A stretch of DNA of 64,000 bases, taken from positions 1 through 64,000 of the forward strand of contig JAIYCV010000047.1 of NCBI GenBank assembly GCA_027487845.1. The letters are read 5' to 3'. Position numbers and translations under genes: made by a program. Shown here one piece after another: positions 1 through 10,700 of the stretch. The stretch comes from Flammeovirgaceae bacterium (GTDB lineage: Bacteria > Bacteroidota > Bacteroidia > Cytophagales > Cyclobacteriaceae). Each line of letters begins with the position of its first letter. Within the stretch, counting starts at the first letter, position 1. The notes under the pieces are model-generated. The model worked only from the letters and a program-made list of their open reading frames with translations. It was not told the origin of the DNA and made no database searches.

Positions 1-21
1 GTCTTTTCCATAAACAAAAAA

Positions 22-49
22 AGTTTAGTGAAACCACTTTCACTAAACT
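22..49 (-). terminator. Second intrinsic terminator behind the haloperoxidase operon
   Basis: A perfect 12-bp stem (22-33 with 38-49) closes a 4-nt loop. Read on the minus strand it is followed by a run of six or seven T, so it fits an intrinsic terminator for leftward transcription. It lies behind the terminator at 119-152 and would act as a back-up. There is no T-run on the plus strand. Confidence 0.7.
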
Positions 50-118
50 CCTTGTAACTATATGATTGTCAATGCCCCCAACGGGGTGTCACCAACTATT
101 TTTCAGTAATATGCCAAA

Positions 119-152
119 TAAAAAAAGGGTGTCGTCCGTCACCCTTTTTTTT
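119..152 (-). terminator. Intrinsic terminator directly after the haloperoxidase gene
   Basis: The stem GGGTG/CACCC (127-131 with 140-144) is flanked by seven A on the left and eight T on the right, so it can work in both directions. It begins 12 bases after the stop codon of the minus-strand haloperoxidase-like gene and closes that operon. Confidence 0.8.
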
Positions 153-163
153 GGCCAAACGCT

Positions 164-1471
164 TTATTTCAATTTAGCGATAACTAGATTTCCCACTTTG
201 ATACCTTGAGTATTACCCATCTCACAATCTGATCTAAAGTGAATTCCGGCATAGACACGACTGATTGACGCCTCTTTCGCTGCTTCTCTAAACGATGAGA
301 ATGACCGTATTGGCAATCCGTATTCAAGTTCAGTAGAATCTGTATAAGCAAAGCCATCACCGTGTAATGCTGTTAAAACTTCAGCCGCAGAAGCTGAAAT
401 AGTACTATGGCCGCTGGTATAAGTAGGGAATGATGGCGTCACCAAAATAGGAATCCACTTTTTATCAATCTTGTCAAAAATTACGGTTTCAGGCCTGACT
501 TTGGCGATCCGGTATTTCTCATCCCAACAGCTGATAAAAGCATCATAAAGCGCAACAGATGTTAATGCATACGTCTTAGCAGTAGTGGCAAAATCGGATT
601 TCTTTAGCCTGGAAATAACTCGGCATACTGCCATCCAATGGCCTCCTGGAGTCATTTTCTTGTCTTGAAACATCAAATGCCCCTTGTGCCTTGATACGAA
701 AGGGTTATCGTCCCAAAAAATGCTTATATCTTCCTGCTCCGATGTAATGTTTTTAACGGTTTCATAAACTTCTTTAGTTTCCAACCAAAACTTGCTTTTC
801 ACATCGTCTGAATAAGGAATTACATCTTCTACGTTGCACTGAGAAGAAGAATCGAGCACCATTGGTTTCATTTTTAACCAATTCGGCTCAACGGCATCAG
901 AGTAATCAGGCCTGGTGGGTACCCACTTACCAGGAATAGTCCTTACTTCAAAGCGTTCCATGCCTCTAGTTTGTTTGTAATTGTCAGCAGACAATCTTTT
1001 TATAACAATAGCCGCAATTTGTTCACCTAGGCTAACGGAGCGCAAGTACACGTCTTCATTGGTTCTGCTTTTTAACTCCGCTAACTTCTCAGCTTCGAAA
1101 TCCAGTATCTCTTTCTTAGAAAAAACTACCTGGTGAGCAGTTGTACAAAATGCTTTTACTGCCGCTACGGTAAAGTCAAAAACTTTCGTTTGGTCTACCT
1201 TTGGCATTTTTTCAAAAGCGGCTAACTTATCTGTGTAAGAAGCAAGACTTTTGTCAGTATAACGTGCTGCTTCATATGCAGCCAACGATGGATAGACATA
1301 GATGCGACTTGCTACTGGAGGCGTGAAAATATCTGTGACAATAATTTCGGTTAATTTTCGCTCGCACTGGTGCAATACTTCGGCATCGAACTGTCCATAC
1401 GTAATTGTTTGTTTCTTTTGGCAACTAAAAAGTAAAATTCCTAAAAAGAATAAAAGTAATATTCTGTTCAT
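164..1471 (-). CDS. Vanadium-dependent haloperoxidase-like lipoprotein (PAP2 superfamily)
   Basis: The protein has 435 residues and a lipoprotein signal with a lipobox Cys at residue 17, so it is probably anchored in the envelope. The vanadate/phosphate pocket of the haloperoxidase/PAP2 fold is visible: Lys319 and Arg326 (seven apart, as in chloroperoxidase), SGH at 353-355, and Arg405 with His411 (six apart). Known members oxidise halides with peroxide, and related members are acid phosphatases; the sequence alone does not decide which activity applies here. Its ATG overlaps the stop of the preceding UnbV gene by 4 bp (ATGA), so the two are probably translationally coupled. It is the last gene of the SusC-SusD-PKD-UnbV series and is followed by two terminators. 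Confidence 0.85.
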   Translation of the reverse strand: MNRILLLFFLGILLFSCQKKQTITYGQFDAEVLHQCERKLTEIIVTDIFTPPVASRIYVYPSLAAYEAARYTDKSLASYTDKLAAFEKMPKVDQTKVFDFTVAAVKAFCTTAHQVVFSKKEILDFEAEKLAELKSRTNEDVYLRSVSLGEQIAAIVIKRLSADNYKQTRGMERFEVRTIPGKWVPTRPDYSDAVEPNWLKMKPMVLDSSSQCNVEDVIPYSDDVKSKFWLETKEVYETVKNITSEQEDISIFWDDNPFVSRHKGHLMFQDKKMTPGGHWMAVCRVISRLKKSDFATTAKTYALTSVALYDAFISCWDEKYRIAKVRPETVIFDKIDKKWIPILVTPSFPTYTSGHSTISASAAEVLTALHGDGFAYTDSTELEYGLPIRSFSSFREAAKEASISRVYAGIHFRSDCEMGNTQGIKVGNLVIAKLK

Positions 1472-4400
1472 TGCTTGATCGTTCTCGTTAGTTTATTGTG
1501 AAAATCAAAAAAATCAACATGTGACACCAACTCATCCAGCAGATAATTTCGTGGCTCTTGTGAATGAAATCCAGATCCCCAATAAAATTCCTTGCGCTGA
1601 GAAGAACCATTTTTAAAAGTAATCAAAGCCATTTTTTCATTTTTATCAAGTTTTATAATTTTACTAGATGCCAGCTTGCCAGAAAATATTTTTAATGAAT
1701 CTCTATTTTGAGTTGCAATCAAATACGAATTTCCGTCAACCTCTACCCTGCTCAAGGATCGCGCATCCTTTGGAACAAAAAAATGACTTTCGTCAAGCTC
1801 AACGGTCTTAAACTCATTCTTGCCCATATTTTTCAAAATAAGACCGTAAAAGGCATCGGCTCTACCTTGCATTAATTCCATTCCATAATCATTGCCAATC
1901 AAAAGCACATCTAGTAAACCATCTCCATCATAATCATAAGGCATCATACCATAAATGGGGGCGAATTGGGCTTCTATTGGAAACGCACTTAGTTTGAATT
2001 TTCCATGCCCAAGGTTTTCTATAAAGCTAGATTTCATCCAATTCGATTTCAAAATTTGAGCACCTTGAAGCTCCTGTTCGGAAAAGACCTTATCCACAGT
2101 AGCCTCCCCAAATTGGCCGTAGGTTTTAAATTTTGCCCTTATCTGAACCAGTTGCTTAACCATATCGTCTCGGGTATGATAAAAAAACTCCTTCTTGAAT
2201 CCTGTAGAATCCTTCCAGTAACAGGAAATAAAGGGATCATAGAGACCATTTCCATCAAAGTCCTTCGCATAGAGGGTTATTGGCTCGGCACTCGTACATT
2301 TGAAAAATATGTTTTCTCCAAAATTGCCAACGGCATAATCTATATCTCCATCATTGTCAAAGTCGGCAGCGGTTAAACTGTTCCACCAACCTTTATAATC
2401 GCTCAAACCAGATAAACTTGTTGCATCGACAAGTTTACCCATCCTATTTTCAAAAAAACCGATTGAATTCCACTCACCTACCACGATTAGATCTGTCTCA
2501 CCGTCACTATTAAAATCCGTCCAAAGTGCATCACTAATCATCCCGTAGCCCTGCAACTGTGGACACCATGCGGATGTAACATCAGTGAAAAGAGGTTTAT
2601 CTTTTAATCGGGAGTCATTGCGCAACAAATAGGATTTATCCGACTTAGGATAACTTCTAGGAAGCACTCTACCAGCTACAAATAAATCCAAATCACCGTC
2701 TTTGTCAAAGTCAGTAGCCTTAACAGACCCGCCACAGGTCGTTAGGTTTCCCAACGCGAGACTGTCTAACTTAAAATTACCCTTACCATCGTTAATACAC
2801 AGTAAATGTTGGTAGTAAACTGAACCAGCCTCATGTTGATAGCTGCCCCGAGCTAAGTAAAGGTCGTTATCACCATCAGAATCCGCATCGAAAAGCAATA
2901 GACCAAGATCTTCCTCTTTCTTGAGGTGATGTGGCTTAAAAGAATCTTTCTTCTTTTCGAATTTTCCAGCCTTGGTTTGAAAGTAAAATGTTTCATCAAA
3001 TCGTGAACTGGCTCCCAAAACGATGTCATCCAATCCATCGTCATTTAAGTCTCCTACAGAAATACCAGGCCCATATTGCGAAAATTTATGAGGAAGCGTC
3101 CGCTGGAAATTAAAGTCAATAAAATCATTTTCTTCATTTAGGTAATCGAGGCCAAGCGATTGTTGACTGACCGAGGTGAAAATACCAGTGTCATTTTTAT
3201 GCTTTTGCTTAAGCAATGTCGATGTTTCATAACTGATTGTCAGTAGTTTGTTGACAGCCGGTTTGGTCACGGTTGACAAGCGTCCATCGGGCCATTTCAC
3301 GTGAACGGAGTCAATCCCACTAGCATCAGGCAATCCAAAATGAACAATGGACTCTGATTGAGATAAGTATCCCCTTCCCGAAGCCACTCTGCCGGTTTGA
3401 ACACTTCCATTCTTGTAAAGGACGACAGAACTGCCAATTGCATCTGGGTTGGATTTACTACCCACTAGCTTAACTCTCAAAAAATTATTTCTTTCCTTAT
3501 CGTCACTAATGTTGTTTCTATATACAAATACTTTATCGTTAATATTATTGACCATATAATCAACGTCTCCATCGTTGTCGAAATCAGCGTATGCTGCACC
3601 ATTTGAAAATGACGGATTCGATGCCCCCCACTCTTTTGTGGCGTCACTAAACGTTAACTGCCCTGAGTTCTTGAACATGTAATTCGAAACTTTCCTTTCG
3701 GGAATCATGCTATAGAGCTTCGCTTTGGAAACGAGCCTGCTTCCATTGCCTCCGCGAAAAGCACCAAAATCATGGTCGGTAATATCCCTCGGAAAACCAT
3801 TTGTTACAAGAATATCGCGGAAGCCATCGTTATCAAAATCGACAATAAGAGGACACCAACTCCACTCTGTTTCTTGCACACCCGCCAAAAATGAAATATC
3901 GCTAAAAACCGATAGCCCTGTATTCGGATCAAGGCCGCGATTAAGTTGTAGCGTGTTTCTTACAAACTGGTAGTCGTACTTAAATTGTTCGGTAAAAATA
4001 TAGTTGCTGTAGTTGTTTGCATTCAGAAATAACTTTTTCCTTTTGTTATCCGCTGGAAGCATTTCACAAACAAACATATCTTCTCGCCCATCATTGTTGA
4101 TATCGGCCATATCACTGCCCATGGCCGAGAGTGATTCGTGTTTAAAAACCTTACTTATAGAATTTGTGAATGTTCCATCCTGATTATTCAGGTACAACAA
4201 ATCATTGGAAATATAATCATTACAAACATACACATCCTGCCACCCATCATTATTGAAATCATTGACCAACACACTGTGGCTGTAGCCGTCATGAACTATT
4301 CCCGCCTTTAACGACACGTCCATAAATATTGGATGCTGCAAACTGTCGCTCCATACATTTTCAAAAAGCCTATCTCGGTTGGGGGCTGAACCATCTACCG

Positions 4401-5019
4401 ACCGCGTCATAAACTGGTTTGGATATTGGGTATCAATAAAATTGATTCCGAGAAATACATCCAAATCACCATCGTTATCAAAATCAAAAAAAGCCACCGC
4501 AGAATCGTGGCCATCGTCTGCCAAACCATATTCAGACCCTAATTCCTTAAAGGAAGGAATATTTTCTTTGTCATTGCCCTGATTTATATAAAGAAGATTT
4601 CTTCTTTTTTCCTTCTTCGGACTCATCGTATTACAAACGTAAATGTCAAGTCGTCCATCTCTGTTAATATCAATAATGGCAGCACTAGACGACCACTGAT
4701 CTGGTTCTTTAGCAAGGTTTGCTTGCTGGGTTACATCTTGAAATTTGAAATTACCTTTATTTAAATAGAGCTTATTTTCGACTAAGTTACCGGTAAAAAA
4801 CACATCGATCAACTCATCTCCATTGAGGTCACCCACGGCTATTCCAGCACCATTATAAACAAACTCGTTCTCTAAAATATTTAATGTATCGCGAACATTG
4901 ATTTCGTTCACGAAGTCAATACCTGTTTCAGAAGATTTTAGTTGGGTAAACATCTTCTTGTCATCAGTACAAGAAGATAGAAGTGCAAGGGAACTAACAA
5001 TAAAAAAAACTCGAATCAT
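1468..5019 (-). CDS. FG-GAP/VCBS-repeat lipoprotein with ASPIC/UnbV domain
   Basis: This 1183-residue predicted surface lipoprotein has its lipobox Cys at residue 17. Many Asp-rich calcium-binding FG-GAP loops (DxNxDGxxD type, for example DFDNDGDLDVF) run through both halves and suggest a beta-propeller-like fold. An ASPIC/UnbV domain sits at about residues 510-590, marked by GSxV..SGRGYLSQ...HFGL and the following VKWPDGR. FG-GAP/UnbV proteins of Bacteroidota often sit beside SusCD pairs, but their ligand is unknown. The gene is coupled to the haloperoxidase gene by a 4-bp overlap. A terminator-like hairpin ends just before its start codon, so its expression may depend on read-through. A paralogue of similar length and order lies at 27494-30871. 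Confidence 0.88.
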   Translation of the reverse strand: MIRVFFIVSSLALLSSCTDDKKMFTQLKSSETGIDFVNEINVRDTLNILENEFVYNGAGIAVGDLNGDELIDVFFTGNLVENKLYLNKGNFKFQDVTQQANLAKEPDQWSSSAAIIDINRDGRLDIYVCNTMSPKKEKRRNLLYINQGNDKENIPSFKELGSEYGLADDGHDSAVAFFDFDNDGDLDVFLGINFIDTQYPNQFMTRSVDGSAPNRDRLFENVWSDSLQHPIFMDVSLKAGIVHDGYSHSVLVNDFNNDGWQDVYVCNDYISNDLLYLNNQDGTFTNSISKVFKHESLSAMGSDMADINNDGREDMFVCEMLPADNKRKKLFLNANNYSNYIFTEQFKYDYQFVRNTLQLNRGLDPNTGLSVFSDISFLAGVQETEWSWCPLIVDFDNDGFRDILVTNGFPRDITDHDFGAFRGGNGSRLVSKAKLYSMIPERKVSNYMFKNSGQLTFSDATKEWGASNPSFSNGAAYADFDNDGDVDYMVNNINDKVFVYRNNISDDKERNNFLRVKLVGSKSNPDAIGSSVVLYKNGSVQTGRVASGRGYLSQSESIVHFGLPDASGIDSVHVKWPDGRLSTVTKPAVNKLLTISYETSTLLKQKHKNDTGIFTSVSQQSLGLDYLNEENDFIDFNFQRTLPHKFSQYGPGISVGDLNDDGLDDIVLGASSRFDETFYFQTKAGKFEKKKDSFKPHHLKKEEDLGLLLFDADSDGDNDLYLARGSYQHEAGSVYYQHLLCINDGKGNFKLDSLALGNLTTCGGSVKATDFDKDGDLDLFVAGRVLPRSYPKSDKSYLLRNDSRLKDKPLFTDVTSAWCPQLQGYGMISDALWTDFNSDGETDLIVVGEWNSIGFFENRMGKLVDATSLSGLSDYKGWWNSLTAADFDNDGDIDYAVGNFGENIFFKCTSAEPITLYAKDFDGNGLYDPFISCYWKDSTGFKKEFFYHTRDDMVKQLVQIRAKFKTYGQFGEATVDKVFSEQELQGAQILKSNWMKSSFIENLGHGKFKLSAFPIEAQFAPIYGMMPYDYDGDGLLDVLLIGNDYGMELMQGRADAFYGLILKNMGKNEFKTVELDESHFFVPKDARSLSRVEVDGNSYLIATQNRDSLKIFSGKLASSKIIKLDKNEKMALITFKNGSSQRKEFYWGSGFHSQEPRNYLLDELVSHVDFFDFHNKLTRTIKQ

Positions 5020-5022
5020 AGG

Positions 5023-5055
5023 AAAAAAAATAGCCGTATAAAAATACGGCTATTT
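5023..5055 (-). terminator. Terminator-like hairpin between the PKD and UnbV genes
   Basis: A perfect 12-bp stem (5028-5039 with 5044-5055) has a 4-nt loop. On the minus strand it is followed by a T-tract down to 5023. The UnbV start codon lies at 5019, so the T-tract fills the place where a ribosome site would be. It probably ends most SusC-SusD-PKD transcripts and lets a fraction through to UnbV and the haloperoxidase, a polarity element within one gene series. Confidence 0.75.
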
Positions 5056-5082
5056 AAAAGCAATAAATAAAAAATAATTAAA

Positions 5083-5952
5083 CTAATTCAGGTTAACAGT
5101 TTTAGTAACTGATACTTTTCTCCTAGGATTACTAACAGTAAGGGTAACCTTATATGAAAATTTTATATTATAGGTATGAACATCATTTGAACTTGTTGAG
5201 CTTGTGTTGTCGCCAAAATCCCATTTAAAATCTGTTCCGTTTTTCCCAGTGTTTTTGAAAGTAACCACACGGCCAGGATCAGTCGAAGGGCTATTTTTAT
5301 CGATTTCAAAAGTAAAATCGGCAACAGGAATTGGGAAAATTGTTAAACTCACGGAATCTTTTCTTACGCCTTTTGAGTTCGTTACTGTATGCATCACCTT
5401 ATACTCCTTCGGTTTCTCAATAAAGTCACCCGGCTTATCTTTATCTGGCTCTGGTACTATTTCCGGAAACACCGTAGTCGGGCTTGCCAAGGTAGACGTA
5501 ACCTTATTGCCAAAATCCCAAAGGTGAGACGAAGTTAGATAAGAACTATCCTTAACGGTTAATGCAAGCTCATCCAGCACATATTTAAAATATGAAACTG
5601 GCCGAGGATCATCAATAGTTATTTTTCGCTCCTTAAATGAAACGGCCCCCTCTGCGCCAAACGCAGTTAGCTGTACCACGTAGTCAGTCTTATGAGTAGA
5701 ATTAATAGCGGGATCATAAACATGAACAGGATTCAATTCGGTTGAAGACTTGCCATCTCCAAAAGTCCATATCACCTTAGCAGAATTCACTGCATTGCCT
5801 GTCCCTGTTAACTTTAGATCGCTTACCGCAACTGTAAAGTCACTCTTAACTCCGCTTGGCGTAATGTTATAAACATCCTCTTTGCTACACGAACTAATCA
5901 CGGCAAAGAATGCCAAGAGAGTAAAATAAAAAACTAGTTTATCTCTTTTCAT
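5083..5952 (-). CDS. PKD-domain lipoprotein
   Basis: The 289-residue lipoprotein has its lipobox Cys at residue 22. Three PKD-type beta-sandwich repeats follow, seen from WTFGDGKSS, LWDFGN and FKWDFGDNTSS, at roughly residues 37-110, 115-205 and 210-289. PKD domains usually mediate carbohydrate or protein binding outside the cell. The gene lies 23 bp after the SusD gene on the same strand, the usual place for an accessory surface glycan-binding protein (SusE/F position). No catalytic residues are evident. A binding role is inferred from the domains and position. Confidence 0.82.
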   Translation of the reverse strand: MKRDKLVFYFTLLAFFAVISSCSKEDVYNITPSGVKSDFTVAVSDLKLTGTGNAVNSAKVIWTFGDGKSSTELNPVHVYDPAINSTHKTDYVVQLTAFGAEGAVSFKERKITIDDPRPVSYFKYVLDELALTVKDSSYLTSSHLWDFGNKVTSTLASPTTVFPEIVPEPDKDKPGDFIEKPKEYKVMHTVTNSKGVRKDSVSLTIFPIPVADFTFEIDKNSPSTDPGRVVTFKNTGKNGTDFKWDFGDNTSSTSSNDVHTYNIKFSYKVTLTVSNPRRKVSVTKTVNLN

Positions 5953-5975
5953 ATTATTCTTTTTTTATTTTATAT

Positions 5976-7694
5976 TTAATATCCCGGGTTCTGTACTAGT
6001 GTCTCCTTTCCATCTTTGCTACTCGATATAATTGCTTGCTGTGGGATAGGGAACACCTCATTTACACCTTTTTTAAAGGTAGCACCCTGAAGGTAGGTTC
6101 TTTTCAATCCTTCCTTGGCAAAGTAGGCATTTTTCTCTACGTCAGCTATGCCCCAGCGAACCAGATCAAAGAACCGATGTCCTTCCATTCCAAGCTCCAA
6201 TCTCCTTTCAAAACGCACGGCTTTTCTAGCAAAATCTTGACTTGGGAAAGAAGCATACAGACCTATTACATAGTTTGCAGCATTTAATCCAGCCGAAGTT
6301 TTAACAAATCCATCTTTGTTTGCCGCACGAGTCCTAATTCTGTTAACATAGGTTAGAGCAGTGGTAAGATTTCCCAATTCAACTTCTGCCTCTGCAGCCA
6401 TCAAAAGCAAATCAGCATAGCGGAACAACTTCGTGTTATTGTTATTGTAGCCCTTCGTCCAACCAATTACTGACGATGCAGTGCCTTCAAGAGCTTTAGG
6501 ATAGACATTTTTAATTGCTGCGTAAGGCCCAGAATACGTTTGGTCACGAATCCAATCTCTTCCAGGATGTGGACCCCAGTCTAAATACGGGATACCTCTT
6601 CTTCCCACCGTCCAATCTAAGCGTGGATCTAAATTGCCAGTATGTGTCGTAAACGGATCCGAACTTTTTAAACCGTCATCACTCTTCACATCAGAACCAT
6701 TATAAGCATCCAACAAGGGCAAACCTGCACCATCTGTTTGAAATGCATTTACTAAATTCTGGCTAGGTTGATGAAATCCGCAGCATCCTCCCGGTCCACC
6801 GTTGTAAGGAAAATTTAGAATATCTCCATTATTACCATTGTCGGTATTACCTGAACCGTCATTTGCAGTTTGCTGGACCTCTAGAAGCGATTCCTTTGTA
6901 TTGCGAAACAAAGGATCAAAATTGTCATGAAATTTAGGACTTAATGCATAATTGCCAGAGTTGATTACCAGATCAAACTGAGCTTTTGCTTGCGCGTATT
7001 GCTTTGCCCACATGTAAGTGACACCTAAGAATCCTTGAGCAGCACCTTTATTAATACGTCCGTCATCATCATTTTTTACAGGTAAATTGGCCGCGGCAAA
7101 AGTAAAGTCCGCTTGAATCTTTGGCAAAATATCTTCCGAATTACCAATTCTAACATCTTCCAGCGTTTCATCAATGTAAGGAACCTTACCAAACACTTTT
7201 CGTAGCTCAAGGTGATAAAAACCTCGTAAGAACCGTGCCTCGGCAATTCTCTTATTCCGTTGCGCGTCCGAAATAGCATCTTTAGCTAATACTTGAAAAG
7301 CGTTAATGGCGGCATTTGTTCTTTGCACTCCATCGTAATAGGTACCCCATTTTCCTTCCACATAAGGGTTGTTGGGCGTAGTTACGTGTTTTTCCATGGG
7401 TGTAATATCGGGCTGGTCGTTCGCCTCGGAACCCTTGTAGGCGTCACCACCGCAAATGCTACCAAAAGTCCAGTTAGAGGCAGCACCACCCCAAATTGAT
7501 CCTTTGTCCCATCCAGAAAAGCCATCAAGGTTTGAGTATGCGGCAATCAACAATGCATCTGCACCACTTTCGCTGGCAGTCAACGTATTTAGAGTAGAAA
7601 CCCCATAAGGCTTTCTATCTAAAAACGAATCGGAACAACTAAACGCAATCCCAAAAAGCAGGGCGATAGTCAATAATCCTATTTTGTTTTTCAT
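5976..7694 (-). CDS. RagB/SusD family nutrient-uptake outer-membrane lipoprotein
   Basis: This 572-residue protein is of normal SusD length. A signal peptide with lipobox Cys20 is followed by SDSFLDRKPYG, the classic start of a mature SusD protein. Conserved features include RFLRGFYHLELRKVFGKVP near residues 150-170, LFRYADLLLMAAEAE near 425, and a C-terminal RRLELGMEGHRFFDLVRWG. SusD proteins form the lid of the SusC barrel and deliver a ligand to it. The gene lies 17 bp after susC. Nothing in the window (no glycoside hydrolase, no protease) indicates the substrate. Confidence 0.95.
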   Translation of the reverse strand: MKNKIGLLTIALLFGIAFSCSDSFLDRKPYGVSTLNTLTASESGADALLIAAYSNLDGFSGWDKGSIWGGAASNWTFGSICGGDAYKGSEANDQPDITPMEKHVTTPNNPYVEGKWGTYYDGVQRTNAAINAFQVLAKDAISDAQRNKRIAEARFLRGFYHLELRKVFGKVPYIDETLEDVRIGNSEDILPKIQADFTFAAANLPVKNDDDGRINKGAAQGFLGVTYMWAKQYAQAKAQFDLVINSGNYALSPKFHDNFDPLFRNTKESLLEVQQTANDGSGNTDNGNNGDILNFPYNGGPGGCCGFHQPSQNLVNAFQTDGAGLPLLDAYNGSDVKSDDGLKSSDPFTTHTGNLDPRLDWTVGRRGIPYLDWGPHPGRDWIRDQTYSGPYAAIKNVYPKALEGTASSVIGWTKGYNNNNTKLFRYADLLLMAAEAEVELGNLTTALTYVNRIRTRAANKDGFVKTSAGLNAANYVIGLYASFPSQDFARKAVRFERRLELGMEGHRFFDLVRWGIADVEKNAYFAKEGLKRTYLQGATFKKGVNEVFPIPQQAIISSSKDGKETLVQNPGY

Positions 7695-7711
7695 GTTTAT
7701 TTCTAGTTAAA

Positions 7712-10700
7712 TTAAAATTGAATGTTTGCTCCTACCAAGAATGTTCTTGCCCAAGGATATCTTCCATTGTCAAGACCAATTGTAAGGTCTCTTCTAGAAG
7801 TAAACCCTTCAGTTAAGTTGGCAACCCCAATATCTGGGTCTAAGCCTTTATAGCTTGTGATGGTGAACAAATTTTGGCCTTGAATATATAATCTAATTTT
7901 CTCAAGCCCATAGCGTTGCGTTAAACTGGCAGGCAACGAATACCCTATTACCAAGTTGCTAAGCCTTGTAAAGCTACCGCTTTCAATATAAGCGGAACTT
8001 AACCTAGAGCTATAGTTATCGTTGGCATCTAACACAGGTAGCGTTTTGCCTGCTTGGTAAAGCATGTCTTTACTATAATTTGCTTGGAACGCTGGGAAGT
8101 CGTTGAAGTAGCGAAGAAAATTGAAGTTTTTGTTTCCGTACTTACCATTAAAGTAGGCTGACACATCAAAATTCTTATAGCTAGCCGTGAGGTTAAGACC
8201 CAATTGAATCTTCGGCAGCGGGCTTCCTGTATTCACGATATCATCATCGTTAATCTTTCCGTCCTTATTGATATCCTGAAAACGGATTCGGCCCACTTTC
8301 GCATCTCCTTTATCTGCAAAAAGTTCACTATTTATTTGCTCTTGCGAAGTCCACAAACCATCAGCTATGTAACCTCTAAATTGAGAGATCGGATTACCAG
8401 CAGAAGTAACGCTTGGGTTTCCAATCCGAGTACCATCGCCAAATACCTTTGGATTTCCATTAGCGTCAAGGTTAATGATCTTATTCACGTAATGGGTTCC
8501 AGAAAGTCCAATAGAGAAGTTAAGCTCATCGTTCAAGGCTTTGCCTCGATAGTTCAACTGTAAGTCGATCCCTTTGTTTGACATAGAACCTATGTTTTGA
8601 GCAATTGTTCCTATGTAACCTGCTTCCCAAGGCTGTTGCACTCCATAGATCATGTCTTTGGTTTGTCTATCATAAAGTTCCAAAGTAACATCGAACTTAT
8701 TAAAGAAGGTTGCATCGAACGCGATATTGGCAAGTGTGGTAGTTTCCCACTTTAAATTTGGATTAGCAGTAGTTTCTTGTTGAAAACCAGTAACCAAGCT
8801 ATTGCCTGTTCCTCTAAGGTCATAATTGGCCTTTTCAGGACCTTGGGCGTAGTTAGTATAACCAGGATAATCGTTACCTACTTCATTATTACCTGTTGTT
8901 CCGTAAGAACCACGCAATTTCAAGTCAGAGATAAATGACACATCCGCCATAAATGACTCTTTTGAAATCCTCCAAGCAGCGCTCACAGATGGGAATGTTC
9001 CGTATTTATTATTGATGAAACGGGACGAACCGTCTCTTCTTACAGTGGCGGTAAAGTAATACTTATCAGCGTAGTTATAGTTCACGTTTGCAAATTGGGA
9101 AATCAAATTATTTTGATTTGCATAACTACTAATTGCTAGCGTCCCTGCTTTAACATTGCCCAAAGTACGATAAAATGGATCATCTCCGAATTGCAGTGCC
9201 CCACCACTGGCTTCAAATCCTTCTGACAATGACTGTCTTGACTCATACCCAATTAAAGCAGAAATAGTGTGATTACCAAATGCTTTGTTGTAGTTAAGCA
9301 CATTGGTAAATACCCAGCTCGTATTAGTAAACAATTTTTGCCTAAAGGTGTTTGCCGAATTGATTTCAGTCGCCTCAAAATTTCTATAGCCGTATTCTTG
9401 TGAAGGCCCATTATTATAGTCCAAACCAAAGGTTGTTTTAAATGTAAAATTCTTCAAGAAATCAACTTCGGCATACATGTTACCAAGAATTCTCATCGTG
9501 TGGCCAAAGTTTCCAGCAGCAGCGCGTTCTTGCTGCGCAACTGGGTTACCCGCATTTGAATTACCGCCTGCTGGGCTGCCGTAATATCCTTTTATATCTC
9601 GCACCGAAATGATCTGAGGCATCGCATACGCATTTTTTAAAGGAGAACCTTCACTCGGATTGCCTAGGCCCGCCTGAGTGGTTTGATAAGCAATGTTGAT
9701 GTTTTCTCCTACCCGGATATTCTTCGCCACGTTAAAAGAGCTATTCAAACGAGTTTGATATCTTTTATAAGAGTTCTTAATTAAAATACCATTATGCTCA
9801 AAATAGTTGGCAGAGAAATAATAATTCCCTTTGTCACTTCCACCAGAACCAGAAACAGTAAAACTTGTTTTAGAGGCAGGTTTAAATATCTCTTTAAACC
9901 AATTCGTACCTTCCTTATTGGCAGCTGTTATTTGGTAGTTCTTACTTGCATCAGCAGTCGGGTCACTATTGATAAAATACTTGCTTGGGTCAACCTCTGG
10001 GGCACCGGCCAAGAAACCTCCTTGCCTTGTTATATAATCTGGCAAAACGGCTACTCCGTCAACTTTAGGGAACAACGATGAGTTGAACGTTTGCCCTGCA
10101 CCTGCGGCCAAGCCTTGTCTGATTTGAAGTAATTCAGTAGGATTTGCCATGGATGGGAATCTCGCTGGATCTTGCGTTCCAGTAAAATAGTCGATGGTGA
10201 GTTTAGACTTACCTTTTCCTTTTTTAGTAGTAATTACAATTACGCCATTTGCAGCTCTAGAACCATAAATTGAAGCAGCAGCAGCATCTTTCAAAATTTG
10301 CATGGATTCAATGTCGCTAGGGTTCAAGAAGTTAAAGTTCGCTTCACTTGAAACCGGAACACCATCAATTACATACAATGGCTCGTTATTATTAATCGTA
10401 CCAATACCGCGTATACGAATTGACTGAGAAGAACCAGGATCACCAGAAGTAGAAACCTGCACACCAGCAACACGACCAATTAGCTGATCTCCAATATTTG
10501 AGGCAGCAATCTTGGTCATCTCCTTTGTGTCAACCACCGCTACAGAGGAAGAAAGGTCTTTCTTCTCAACGGAAGAATACCCCACCACCACTAGTTCTGA
10601 GAGCGTTTTAACATCTAGGCTCATTTGTGAATTTACCACGGAGCGAGCGCCCACGGCAATTTCACTGTTTTGGTAACCGATAAAAGAGAAAACTAAGATA

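Noticed and set aside
2005-2376. A 123-codon plus-strand reading frame inside the first UnbV gene
   Set aside because: It is antisense to conserved FG-GAP repeats, with no signal or domain of its own.
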